From the NCBI RefSeq assembly GCF_004786035.1, contig NZ_CP035088.1:522001-586000 (forward strand): a stretch of DNA of 64,000 nucleotides, read 5' to 3'. This stretch comes from Pseudomonas viciae (GTDB lineage: Bacteria; Pseudomonadota; Gammaproteobacteria; Pseudomonadales; Pseudomonadaceae). Positions 44,790 through 52,925 of the stretch are shown one piece after another; positions within the stretch are counted from its first letter, which is position 1; each line of letters opens with the position of its first letter. Below the pieces are notes generated by a model. The model searched no databases. It worked only from the letters and a program-made list of their open reading frames with translations, and was not told the origin of the DNA. The translations under genes were made by a program, and so were the position numbers.

Positions 44790-45398
44790 ATGGACAGGAC
44801 GACAAAGGTATCGACACAACGGCCGGCGATTCGGCCCCAGGCGCTGACGGTATCCCCGCAGGCGCGGGCGGCGATCAAATCCCAGCGCCCGCGATGTATC
44901 TGGCTGACCGGGCTGTCCGGGGCGGGAAAATCAACCTTGGCCAATGCGTTGGAAGTTCGCCTGCACGAACAAGGTTTCCACACCTGTCTGCTTGACGGGG
45001 ACAACCTGCGTCAGGGGCTATGCGGTGATCTGGGCATGAGTCCGGAGGCGCGCAAGGAGAATATCCGACGAATCGGCGAGGTGGCGCGGTTGATGGTCGA
45101 TGCTGGGCTGATTGTCATTGTCGCGGCTATTTCCCCGTTTCGAGCTGACCGTGAGGCCGCACGGCAATTGTTTCCCCAGAATACTTTTCTCGAAGTCTAT
45201 ATGAGCACGCCTTTCGACGTTTGCGTCCAGCGGGACCCCAAGGGGCTTTATCGGGAAGCGCTCGCTGGAAGGATCAAGAACTTCACCGGGCTCGACAGCC
45301 CGTACGAGGCGCCGCTGGCAGCCGATTGCGAGATCGACACGGGTGAACTGGAGTTGAGCCAGGCCTGCGACCGGCTGTGGGCGCTGTTGCACCGCTGA
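44790..45398 (+). CDS. cysC: adenylylsulfate (APS) kinase
   Basis: CysC phosphorylates APS to PAPS, the donor for sulfation or for sulfate reduction. The 202-residue protein has IWLTGLSGAGKSTLANALE (P-loop, near residue 34), LLDGDNLRQGLCGDLGMSPE, and KGLYREALAGRIKNFTGLDS followed by PYEAP, all family hallmarks. A ribosome site GGAGAGG lies 7 bases upstream. No cysN, cysD or sulfotransferase gene is near, so this is an orphan copy inside an LPS locus. It may feed sulfation of a surface glycan, or simply act in assimilation. Confidence 0.93.
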   Translation: MDRTTKVSTQRPAIRPQALTVSPQARAAIKSQRPRCIWLTGLSGAGKSTLANALEVRLHEQGFHTCLLDGDNLRQGLCGDLGMSPEARKENIRRIGEVARLMVDAGLIVIVAAISPFRADREAARQLFPQNTFLEVYMSTPFDVCVQRDPKGLYREALAGRIKNFTGLDSPYEAPLAADCEIDTGELELSQACDRLWALLHR

Positions 45399-45457
45399 GC
45401 AAAAGACGTGAGCGCATCCGGTCAAAGCCATGAACAAGCCTTGCGCCAACCCTGTGC

Positions 45458-45471
45458 TAATATCCCGCCCT
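45458..45471 (+). promoter_or_regulatory. candidate -10 with GC-rich discriminator before hldE
   Basis: TAATATCCCGCCCT lies about 35 bp before the hldE ATG and resembles the element at 33210 before the carbamoyltransferase. No convincing -35 was found. Confidence 0.35.
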
Positions 45472-45497
45472 TGTTCATTTTGTATGTGGGATGCTCC

Positions 45498-46919
45498 ATG
45501 AAGTTGTCCATGCCGCGATTCGATCAAGCCCCTGTATTGGTGGTCGGCGATGTCATGCTCGACCGCTATTGGCATGGCGGAACCTCACGGATTTCCCCTG
45601 AGGCGCCGGTACCGGTGGTCAAGGTCGAGCACATCGAGGATCGCCCCGGTGGTGCCGCCAACGTTGCCCTGAACATCGCTGCTCTCGGCGCGCCGGCCTC
45701 CCTGGTGGGTGTGACCGGTGACGACGAAGCCGCCGACAGCCTGACCAACAGCCTCAAGGGCGCCGGGGTTCGGGCAATATTCCAGCGCATCGCGCACCAG
45801 CCGACCATCGTCAAGCTACGGGTCATGAGCCGTCACCAGCAACTGCTGCGGATCGATTTCGAAGAACCGTTCGCCACCGACCCCCTGGCCCTCGGTGCCG
45901 AAGTCGATCGCCTGCTCGAAGGCATCAAGGTGCTGGTATTGTCGGACTATGGCAAAGGTGCGTTGAAAAACCATCAGGTGCTGATCCAGGCCGCTCGTGC
46001 CCGGGGTATCCCGGTAGTGGCCGACCCCAAGGGCAAGGATTTTTCCATCTACCGTGGCGCGAGCCTGATCACGCCGAACCTCAGCGAGTTCGAAACCATC
46101 GTCGGTGGTTGTGTCGATGAGCACGACTTGGTGAGCAAAGGCGCGCAGTTGATGCAGGACCTCGACCTCGGCGCCTTGCTGGTGACCCGTGGCGAGCATG
46201 GCATGACCCTGCTGCGTCCCGATCACCCCGCGTTGCACTTGCCGGCTCGTGCCCGTGAAGTGTTCGACGTGACGGGGGCTGGCGACACCGTGATTTCCAC
46301 CCTGGCCGCCGCGCTCGCCGCTGGCGAGGAATTGCCCCATGCGGTGGCCCTGGCGAACCTGGCGGCAGGCATCGTCGTCGGCAAGCTCGGTACGGCCGCT
46401 ATCAGCGCCCCGGAACTGCGGCGCGCCATCCAGCGTGAAGAGGGTTCCGAGCGCGGTGTCCTGGGCCTGGAGCAATTGCTGCTGGCTGTTGACGATGCCC
46501 GTGCGCACAACGAGAGAATCGTCTTTACCAACGGTTGCTTCGACATTCTGCATGCCGGTCATGTGACGTACCTCGAGCAGGCCAGGGCCCAGGGCGATCG
46601 TCTGATCGTTGCGGTCAATGACGATGCGTCCGTGAGCCGTCTTAAAGGGCCTGGGCGCCCGATCAACAGTGTCGACCGGCGCATGGCGGTCCTCGCCGGT
46701 CTTGGCGCGGTGGACTGGGTGATCAGTTTCAGCGAAGGCACGCCGGAAAACCTGCTGCGCCAGGTCAAGCCGGATGTGCTGGTCAAGGGCGGCGACTATG
46801 GGATCGATCAGGTCGTGGGGGCAGACATCGTCGCGGCCTACGGCGGCACCGTGAAGGTGTTGGGACTGGTGGAAAATAGCTCGACGACGGCTATTGTGGA
46901 AAAGATCCGCAATAACTGA
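45498..46919 (+). CDS. hldE: bifunctional heptose-7-phosphate kinase / heptose-1-phosphate adenylyltransferase
   Basis: HldE makes ADP-heptose for the LPS inner core. The 473-residue protein has an N-terminal PfkB/ribokinase domain (about 1-318; VLVVGDVMLDRYWHGGTSRI, RPGGAANVALNIAALG, and the catalytic VFDVTGAGDTVISTLAAAL near 260). The C-terminal cytidylyltransferase-like domain (about 340-473) has FTNGCFDILHAGHVTYLEQA. The ATG at 45498 gives the standard length; the in-frame 45408 start is too long. It ends the LPS cluster. Confidence 0.96.
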   Translation: MKLSMPRFDQAPVLVVGDVMLDRYWHGGTSRISPEAPVPVVKVEHIEDRPGGAANVALNIAALGAPASLVGVTGDDEAADSLTNSLKGAGVRAIFQRIAHQPTIVKLRVMSRHQQLLRIDFEEPFATDPLALGAEVDRLLEGIKVLVLSDYGKGALKNHQVLIQAARARGIPVVADPKGKDFSIYRGASLITPNLSEFETIVGGCVDEHDLVSKGAQLMQDLDLGALLVTRGEHGMTLLRPDHPALHLPARAREVFDVTGAGDTVISTLAAALAAGEELPHAVALANLAAGIVVGKLGTAAISAPELRRAIQREEGSERGVLGLEQLLLAVDDARAHNERIVFTNGCFDILHAGHVTYLEQARAQGDRLIVAVNDDASVSRLKGPGRPINSVDRRMAVLAGLGAVDWVISFSEGTPENLLRQVKPDVLVKGGDYGIDQVVGADIVAAYGGTVKVLGLVENSSTTAIVEKIRNN

Positions 46920-46940
46920 CGTGTCAGGCAAAGCGCAGAA

Positions 46941-46972
46941 CTTGTGGGAGCGAGCAAGCTCGCTCCCACAAG
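46941..46972. repeat. palindromic REP-type element after hldE
   Basis: CTTGTGGGAGCGAG, CAAG, then the reverse complement form a compact hairpin. It is a REP outer sequence joined directly to its mirror image without the usual spacer. Confidence 0.8.
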
Positions 46973-47006
46973 GGCTCATCGTCCAGCTAGATGATGAGCA
47001 TCAGGC

Positions 47007-47972
47007 TCAACGAGCCGCCTTGCGCGGCACGATCTTCTTGAGCAATTGCCGGGCCTTGCCCTTCAGTCGGGCCAGGCCCGACTCCTTGCCCGGTGGCGTC
47101 AGCCCCTGCTGGCGCAGCCAGTCCTTCCAGCGAATCCGCTCGTCTCGCACCAGCCAACCGTCCTGCCGGGCGAAGCTCTCCGCCAGGTACAGCCCGCGGG
47201 TGCTGGCCGGGTACAGCTGATCCTTTTTCAAGGTATACAGCTCGGGCATGGGTTGGCCGTCCTGCAGCGGCATCAGGTACAAATCCGGTCGTTTGCGATC
47301 CAGGCGCGCCACCAGTTGATCGCCCTCAAGTCGCTCATCGACGTGAAACAGGCTCAGGGACTTGGCTTCCTTGGGCACATCCAGGCGCAAATCGTAAATC
47401 AGTTGCAAAGACGCCGTCGGCAGATGCACGTAAGCCCGCGGCCGCTCGATCAACTGCAGGTTGGCGCTGCGCACCGGGCGGGCCGAGCCCGACAGCGGGG
47501 TCAGGCGAAACGGCAGGGCTTCGCGGTAGTGCAGGGCGGTGGCATAGGGGGCGGGTAGCCAGGTGTCGTTGAACCGTCCGCCGAGCCAGCCCTCAGGGGT
47601 TTCCAGCAGGCACTCTTCGGCAATTTCACTGATGGCGGTGAGCAGTGGCAGATTCAGCTCATGGGCCGGGACGTAGCCGGAAATCAGCTTGAGCACCACA
47701 TCGCCACGATCCTGCCGCCGCTGGCGTACCAGCACCCAGTAGTCGCGGTTCTGCCAATGCAGGGTCAGGCGTACCGAGACGCCGAGGTTTGCCAGCTCCA
47801 GGGAAAAGCGTTCGGCGTCGGCCACGGTGACGGGACGGCGGCGCTGCAGGGTCTGGGAGAAGTTCAACGGCATCCCGACACTCTGGTAAGTCAGGCCTTC
47901 GGGTGTCGCTTCGACGAACAGGGGCAGGGTCTTGAAGTTGCTTGGGTTCTTTCTGATAAGCGTACGCGGCAT
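47007..47972 (-). CDS. conserved hypothetical protein (PA4993-like)
   Basis: The 321-residue protein matches no family I can name. It begins MPRTLIRKNPSNFKTLPLF, has no signal peptide or membrane helix, and is rich in beta-strand-like segments. Visible stretches include SEIAEECLLETPEGWLGGRF near 117 and VPKEAKSLSLFHVDERL near 205. The tail is basic (LARLKGKARQLLKKIVPRK), which may bind nucleic acid or membrane. The Glu-rich centre faintly recalls a Nudix box but lacks its spacing. Its position beside the aldo/keto reductase matches P. aeruginosa. Confidence 0.75.
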   Translation of the reverse strand: MPRTLIRKNPSNFKTLPLFVEATPEGLTYQSVGMPLNFSQTLQRRRPVTVADAERFSLELANLGVSVRLTLHWQNRDYWVLVRQRRQDRGDVVLKLISGYVPAHELNLPLLTAISEIAEECLLETPEGWLGGRFNDTWLPAPYATALHYREALPFRLTPLSGSARPVRSANLQLIERPRAYVHLPTASLQLIYDLRLDVPKEAKSLSLFHVDERLEGDQLVARLDRKRPDLYLMPLQDGQPMPELYTLKKDQLYPASTRGLYLAESFARQDGWLVRDERIRWKDWLRQQGLTPPGKESGLARLKGKARQLLKKIVPRKAAR

Positions 47973-48005
47973 GTCGGCTCCTGCTTAATGCCGCGCAGGG
48001 CGGCG

Positions 48006-48818
48006 TCAATTTTTACGTAGGACCTTGGCTACGGTCGCGACGTTATGGGCGAGGTGCAGCGGATTGATGGTGCCGACAATAGCACTGGCGACTCCGGGAT
48101 GCTCAAACAACAGTTCGAAGCTGGCACGGACAGGGTCTGTTCCGGGGCTCAGGCAGACGTGACCGCTGGCCAGGGCTTTCTTCACCAGGATCGCTTTGCC
48201 GTGCTCGGCCGCGTAGTCAATGACAGCCTTCTCGTTTCGTTCGTTCAAATTGTAGGTGACCATTGCGCAATCGCCTTGCTCCAGAGCTTTCAAACCGCCG
48301 TCGACGGTTTTGCCGGAAAAACCGAAGCCACCGATCTTGCCCTCGCGCTTGAGCGCCGCCAGGGTCGGGTAGACCTCGCTGTCGTTGAGGATCGCCAGGT
48401 CATTGCCGTCGGAGTGCACCAGCACCAGGTCGATATAGTCCGTTTCCAGGCGCTGGAGGCTGCGCTCCACCGAGAAGCGGGTATGGGCGGCACTGAAGTC
48501 GTGGCGCGACTGGCCGTCGCTAAACTCTTCACCGACCTTGCTGACAATCACCCAGTCGTGGCGCTGGCCGCGCAACAGCGGGCCGAGGCGCTCTTCGCTG
48601 CGGCCATAGGCCGGCGCGGTGTCGATCAGGTTGATGCCCAGTTCGCGGGCCAGTTTGAGCAGCATGCGTGCTTCGTCATCATCGGGGATGCGAAAGCCGT
48701 TGGGGTACTTGACGCCCTGGTCGCGGCCGAGCTTGACGGTGCCCAGACCCAGGGGGGAGACCCTGGGGCCGTTATGGCCCAGCGGACGATAGAAGTCGTG
48801 CAGGGTCGGTTGGCTCAT
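48006..48818 (-). CDS. aldo/keto reductase
   Basis: A 270-residue NADPH-dependent aldo/keto reductase barrel. IDTAPAYGRSEERLGPLL near residue 57 carries the catalytic Asp and Tyr, VIVSKVGEEF near 87 the Lys, and DYIDLVLVHSDGND near 124 the His-region. The C-terminal cofactor part has SAIVGTINPLHLAHNV. Substrate unknown. It overlaps the upstream FAD oxidoreductase by ATGA, so the two are co-translated and probably work on related compounds. Confidence 0.9.
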   Translation of the reverse strand: MSQPTLHDFYRPLGHNGPRVSPLGLGTVKLGRDQGVKYPNGFRIPDDDEARMLLKLARELGINLIDTAPAYGRSEERLGPLLRGQRHDWVIVSKVGEEFSDGQSRHDFSAAHTRFSVERSLQRLETDYIDLVLVHSDGNDLAILNDSEVYPTLAALKREGKIGGFGFSGKTVDGGLKALEQGDCAMVTYNLNERNEKAVIDYAAEHGKAILVKKALASGHVCLSPGTDPVRASFELLFEHPGVASAIVGTINPLHLAHNVATVAKVLRKN

Positions 48819-49990
48819 GGCAGCAGTTGCTCCCAGGCTGGTACGCCCATGGGCGGTTTCGGCAGGTCCGGCAGTGGCGCCGGGTGACTGGGTTGAATGC
48901 CGTCACGTTGCAGGGCACTGATCACCCGATCAGCGAAATCCGGCGCCAGGGCCAGTTTGGTCGGCCAGCCCACCAGCAAACGATTCTGCTCGGCGAGGAA
49001 GGCGTTGTCCGGGCGGGTCAGGCCCGATTGCAGAGGTTCGGCGCGGTCCACTCGCAGCGTGGCCCATTGCGCGTTGCTGAGATCGACCCAGGGCAGCAAC
49101 TGACCGAGCTCTTTCTGGGCGGCTGTAATCTGCGCGGCGGGCTCGCGGGCCACGCCCTCGCCTTCGGCGAGGTCGCCGCCCAGGTACCAGACCCATTGGC
49201 CGTCGGCGGCCGGATGGGTGGTCACGGTGACGCGTGGCTTTGGTCCGCCGCCCAGGCAATGGGCGTAGAGCGGCTTGAGGCTCGGGCCCTTGACCAGGAC
49301 CATGTGCAGCGGCCGGCGTTGCATGGCCGGTTGGTCCAGACCCAGGGCACTGAGCAGGTCGGCGGTGCCGGCCCCGGCGCTGAGGACAATGCGCTGGGCG
49401 CGGATCTCGCGGCCATCCACCTTCAGTCCCACCAGTGCGTCACCTTCGCGCAGCGGTTCGATGTGTTGCCCGGCCAGCAAGCCGTCGCCGGCCAGTTCCG
49501 CCAGGCGAGCGATCAGGCTGGGCACATCCACCACCAGCTCGGCCAGGCGATAGACCTTGCCCTTGAAGCGCTTGTCTTGCAGGGCTGGCGGCAGTTGCTC
49601 GCCCTTGACCTGATCGACCCGCCCGCGCACGGCCTTGCTGGCGAAGAAACTGGTGAGGTTGCCGGCCAGGGTGCCGGGTGACCAGAGGTAATGGGCGTCG
49701 GACAGCAGGCGCACGCCGGACAGGTCCAACTCGCCCTCACCCTTCAAGGCTTCACGCCAGCGCCGCGGCATGTCGGCGATGGCTTCCGAGGCGCCGGTCA
49801 AGGCGCCGTGCAAGGCGTACTTGGCGCCACCATGAATAATGCCCTGGGATTTGACGCTCTGCCCGCCGCCGAGGCTGGCGCTTTCCACCAGCACGGTCGA
49901 AAAGCCCTGGCGGCGCAGGCGCGCATTCAGCCAGAGGCCGGCGACTCCGGCGCCGACAATCAGAACGTCGGTGGAAATAACGGATGGCAT
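48815..49990 (-). CDS. FAD-dependent oxidoreductase (DAO family)
   Basis: The 391-residue protein has an N-terminal dinucleotide-binding fold, DVLIVGAGVAGLWLNARL near residue 9 ending with an acidic residue in LVE, a HGGAKYALHGALTG stretch near 55, and IVLSAGAGTADLLSALG near 205. This is the D-amino-acid oxidase/glycerol-3-phosphate dehydrogenase type fold. The substrate cannot be deduced. It is coupled to the aldo/keto reductase and corresponds to PA4991. Confidence 0.87.
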   Translation of the reverse strand: MPSVISTDVLIVGAGVAGLWLNARLRRQGFSTVLVESASLGGGQSVKSQGIIHGGAKYALHGALTGASEAIADMPRRWREALKGEGELDLSGVRLLSDAHYLWSPGTLAGNLTSFFASKAVRGRVDQVKGEQLPPALQDKRFKGKVYRLAELVVDVPSLIARLAELAGDGLLAGQHIEPLREGDALVGLKVDGREIRAQRIVLSAGAGTADLLSALGLDQPAMQRRPLHMVLVKGPSLKPLYAHCLGGGPKPRVTVTTHPAADGQWVWYLGGDLAEGEGVAREPAAQITAAQKELGQLLPWVDLSNAQWATLRVDRAEPLQSGLTRPDNAFLAEQNRLLVGWPTKLALAPDFADRVISALQRDGIQPSHPAPLPDLPKPPMGVPAWEQLLP

Positions 49991-50086
49991 GCAGCGACCT
50001 CAGTGTTCAAGACGAGGGCGCAGTATACAGACTCGGTGCAGAGGGAATTTGTTGACGATCAACATCGGCAACTTGCAAGGAAAGCT

Positions 50087-50140
50087 TTTGTGGCGAGGGC
50101 GCTTCGCACCCAAGCGGGAGCAAGCTCCCTCGCCACAGAG
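50087..50140. repeat. intergenic inverted repeat
   Basis: TTGTGGCGAGGGCG and GGGAGCAAGCTCCCTCGCCA form an imperfect hairpin in the 179-bp gap before the SMR gene. It is related to the hairpins at 11727 and 33104. Confidence 0.7.
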
Positions 50141-50169
50141 GTGTTCCAGCTCAAATGATCAGTGTGTTT

Positions 50170-50502
50170 TCAGTGCCCGGCAGTCTTGGAAAACAGCTGG
50201 ATCACCACCACCCCCAACACAATCAACGCCATCCCCAGCATCGCCGGCACGTCCAGCTTCTGCCCGTAGATGAACAGGGCCGCCACGCTGACCATGACGA
50301 TCCCCAACCCGGCCCAGACTGCATACGCCACGCCCACCGGGACAGTGCGCACCACCAGGGTGAGCATCCAGAACGCAGTGGCGTAACCGACGATGACCAG
50401 CAACAGGGGCAAAGGTGTGCTCAAGCCTTTGATCGCTTTCATCGAAACGGTGGCGATCACTTCGGCGCAGATGGCGATAGCCAGGTAGTAGTAAGCGTTC
50501 AT
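50170..50502 (-). CDS. small multidrug resistance (SMR) efflux pump
   Basis: A 110-residue, four-helix inner-membrane transporter that should expel cationic toxic compounds in exchange for protons. It has the essential Glu14 (LAIAICAEVIATVSMK), the GVAYAVWAGLGIV signature and IYGQKLDVPAMLGMALIVLG. The ATG at 50502 gives the correct SMR length and places Glu14 correctly; the longer 50544 start adds a polar leader. It is divergent from a LysR regulator, which probably controls it (PA4990/PA4989 arrangement). Confidence 0.93.
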   Translation of the reverse strand: MNAYYYLAIAICAEVIATVSMKAIKGLSTPLPLLLVIVGYATAFWMLTLVVRTVPVGVAYAVWAGLGIVMVSVAALFIYGQKLDVPAMLGMALIVLGVVVIQLFSKTAGH

Positions 50503-50576
50503 GGGTGATTCCTCTTTGAATGTCGCGTCTTTCGATGGCGCCATTTTAGAGATGGCTCAGATGCGGTAAAGTCATT

Positions 50577-50599
50577 ACCTATCTGTATATGAGATAGGT
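50577..50599. promoter_or_regulatory. LysR-type operator overlapping the regulator's own ribosome site
   Basis: ACCTATCT, seven bases, then AGATAGGT form a perfect 8-bp inverted repeat that contains a T-N11-A LysR box. It ends six bases before the LysR ATG, so it covers the gene's own AGGT ribosome-binding region and lies in the 103-bp divergent promoter with the SMR gene. Confidence 0.7.
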
Positions 50600-50605
50600 T
50601 GAACC

Positions 50606-51496
50606 ATGAACGTGCAGTGGAATCTGGAACAGTTGCGGCTGTTTGTGGGCGTCGCCGAGAAGCGTTCGTTTTCCGCCGTGGCCCGGGACCAGCGCAAGGC
50701 CCAATCGGCTATTAGCAGTGCGATAGCGTTGCTGGAGGCTGACCTGGGGGTGAACCTGTTTGAACGCAGCAGTGGCCGTCAGCCCAAGCTCACCGAAGCC
50801 GGCAAGGCGCTGCTGGAAGAAGCGCGGGAAGTGCTGCGCCAGTGTGAGCGCCTCAATGGTCGGGCCCTGGCCTTGATGCGAGGGCAGGAAGCACTGTTGC
50901 GCCTGGCCCAGGATGAGGCGATGCCGTATCAGCCGGTCATCGACAGCCTGGTGGCCCTGGCCGAGCAATTCCCGACCCTCGAAGTGCAACTGGCCTGTGC
51001 CGCCCAGGGTGATGTGGCGCGCAAACTGGTGGAGCGCCGCGCCGACCTGGGGCTGTTGTTCTATCACGACCAGATCCCCGAGGCGTTGGAGCGCCGGGTC
51101 TTGGGCAGTGTCGAGATGGTCACGGTCTGCGGCAAGGGGCATCCAATGGCGAGCCATGAATATGTGACCTGCCTGGAGATGGCCCGACACCGGCAGTTGT
51201 TGATGGCGACCCAGTCCAGCGTCTACCCCGGCAGTGAGCAGGCCAGCCCGCAAGTCTGGCGCGCCGACAGCTTCTACGTTTTGGCTGAATGGCTCAGGAG
51301 CGGCCTGGGCTGGGCCTGGTTGCCACGGCATGTGGTGCAATACCCGGCGTACCTGGGGGACATGGTCGAACTCAACAGCGAATGGACCCCGCCGGCCCTG
51401 GTGGTGGAACTGGTCTGGCGTCGCGACGAACCCCTGGGCCCGGCCGCGCGTTGGCTGGCGGAACGTTTTGCCGTGCAGTTGCAGGCGATTGGCTGA
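50606..51496 (+). CDS. LysR-family transcriptional regulator
   Basis: A 296-residue LysR regulator: an N-terminal winged helix-turn-helix (residues 1-60; LEQLRLFVGVAEKRSFSAVA, AISSAIALLEADLGVNLFER) and a periplasmic-binding-like effector domain (about 90-290). It likely regulates the divergent SMR pump and itself through the operator at 50577-50599. Inducer unknown. It ends 22 bp before waaA. Confidence 0.93.
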   Translation: MNVQWNLEQLRLFVGVAEKRSFSAVARDQRKAQSAISSAIALLEADLGVNLFERSSGRQPKLTEAGKALLEEAREVLRQCERLNGRALALMRGQEALLRLAQDEAMPYQPVIDSLVALAEQFPTLEVQLACAAQGDVARKLVERRADLGLLFYHDQIPEALERRVLGSVEMVTVCGKGHPMASHEYVTCLEMARHRQLLMATQSSVYPGSEQASPQVWRADSFYVLAEWLRSGLGWAWLPRHVVQYPAYLGDMVELNSEWTPPALVVELVWRRDEPLGPAARWLAERFAVQLQAIG

Positions 51497-51518
51497 AAAA
51501 CCGATAAACTCCGCCGCC

Positions 51519-52793
51519 ATGAACAGAACTCTCTATAGCGCGTTGTTTTATCTGGGGCTGCCACTGGTAGCGATTCGGCTGTGGCTGCGGGCGCGCAAGG
51601 CGCCGGCGTATGCCCGGCGCATCGGTGAGCGGTTTTCCCGGAGCCTGCCGGTGATGGTGCCGGGAGGCATCTGGGTCCATGCGGTGTCGGTGGGCGAGAG
51701 CATTGCCGCCGCGCCGATGATCCGCGCCTTGCTGCAACGTTATCCACAGCTGCCGATCACCGTCACCTGCATGACGCCCACCGGTTCGGAGCGGATCCAG
51801 GCCTTGTTCGCCAACGAACCGCGGATCCAGCATTGCTATTTGCCTTACGACTTACCCTGCGCCGCGAAACGCTTCCTTGATCAGGTTCGGCCCTCTCTGG
51901 CGGTGATCATGGAGACCGAGCTGTGGCCCAACCATATTCACCAATGCGCCAAGCGCGGCATTCCTGTCGCCCTGGCCAATGCTCGGTTATCGGAACGCTC
52001 GGCACGCGGCTACGCGCGCTTCCCAAAACTCACCCGGCCTATGCTTGCCCAGATGAGTCTGTTCGCTGTCCAGACCGAAGCTGAGGCCGAGCGTTTTCGC
52101 CAGCTAGGTGCCCGGGCTGAAACCGTCGAGGTCACCGGCTCAATCAAGTACGACCTGACCATTGACCCGCAACTGCTCGAGAATGCCAGCGCCTTGCGCC
52201 GCCAGTGGCAGGCGACGGAGCGTCCGGTGTGGATCGCCGCCAGCACCCATGAAGGTGAAGACGAAGTGGTGCTGGCCGCTCACCGTCGGCTGCTCGACAG
52301 TTATCCCGATGCGTTGCTGATCCTGGTCCCGCGTCATCCCGAGCGTTTCGACTCGGTGTACCAGTTGTGCCAAAGCGAGGGTTTCGCCACGGTCCGGCGC
52401 TCCAGCGCACAACCCGTCACCGCCCAGGCGTCGGTGTTGCTGGGTGACACCATGGGCGAACTGCTGTTTCTCTACGCCTTGGCCGACAGTGCTTTTGTCG
52501 GTGGCAGCCTGGTGCCCAATGGCGGGCACAACCTGCTGGAGCCGGCGGCGCTGGCGAAACCGGTGCTCAGCGGGCCGCACCTGTTCAACTTCCTCGAAAT
52601 CGCCACGCAACTGCGTGCCGCCGGGGCGTTGGTGGAAGTGGACGATGCCCAGAGTCTGGCCCTGGCGGTACAGCGCCTGTTCGAACTGCCCCGCGATGCC
52701 CAGCGCATGGCCGAGGCCGGTTTGAAGGTGATGCGCACCAATCAGGGCGCGTTGCAGCGGTTGCTGGAGGGGTTGGGGCGGTTGATTGATTGA
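51519..52793 (+). CDS. waaA: Kdo transferase WaaA
   Basis: WaaA adds Kdo to lipid IVA, the first core step, at the inner membrane. The 424-residue GT30 protein has an N-terminal hydrophobic anchor (LYSALFYLGLPLVAIRLWLR), then GGIWVHAVSVGESIAAAP near 45, METELWPNHIHQCAKRGIPV near 128, and MGELLFLYALADSAFVGGS continuing NGGHNLLEPAALAKPVL near 310. The ATG at 51519 is preferred over the in-frame upstream start, which overlaps the regulator. Confidence 0.95.
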   Translation: MNRTLYSALFYLGLPLVAIRLWLRARKAPAYARRIGERFSRSLPVMVPGGIWVHAVSVGESIAAAPMIRALLQRYPQLPITVTCMTPTGSERIQALFANEPRIQHCYLPYDLPCAAKRFLDQVRPSLAVIMETELWPNHIHQCAKRGIPVALANARLSERSARGYARFPKLTRPMLAQMSLFAVQTEAEAERFRQLGARAETVEVTGSIKYDLTIDPQLLENASALRRQWQATERPVWIAASTHEGEDEVVLAAHRRLLDSYPDALLILVPRHPERFDSVYQLCQSEGFATVRRSSAQPVTAQASVLLGDTMGELLFLYALADSAFVGGSLVPNGGHNLLEPAALAKPVLSGPHLFNFLEIATQLRAAGALVEVDDAQSLALAVQRLFELPRDAQRMAEAGLKVMRTNQGALQRLLEGLGRLID

Positions 52794-52806
52794 GCGACTG
52801 AATATC

Positions 52807-52894
52807 TGTGGGAGCAAAGCTTGCTCGCGATGCAAACGCCCCGGCTCCAGAGAGACTGAGTTGTATTCATCGCGGGCAAGCCTTGCTCCCACAG
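52807..52894. repeat. REPIN between waaA and tolC
   Basis: An inverted pair of REP variants (TGTGGGAGCAAAGCTTGCTC type, complement at about 52868-52894) fills the space between the convergent waaA and tolC genes. Confidence 0.85.
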
Positions 52895-52925
52895 GATGTT
52901 GCTGGCAGGGCTTCCCTCCGAGGGG

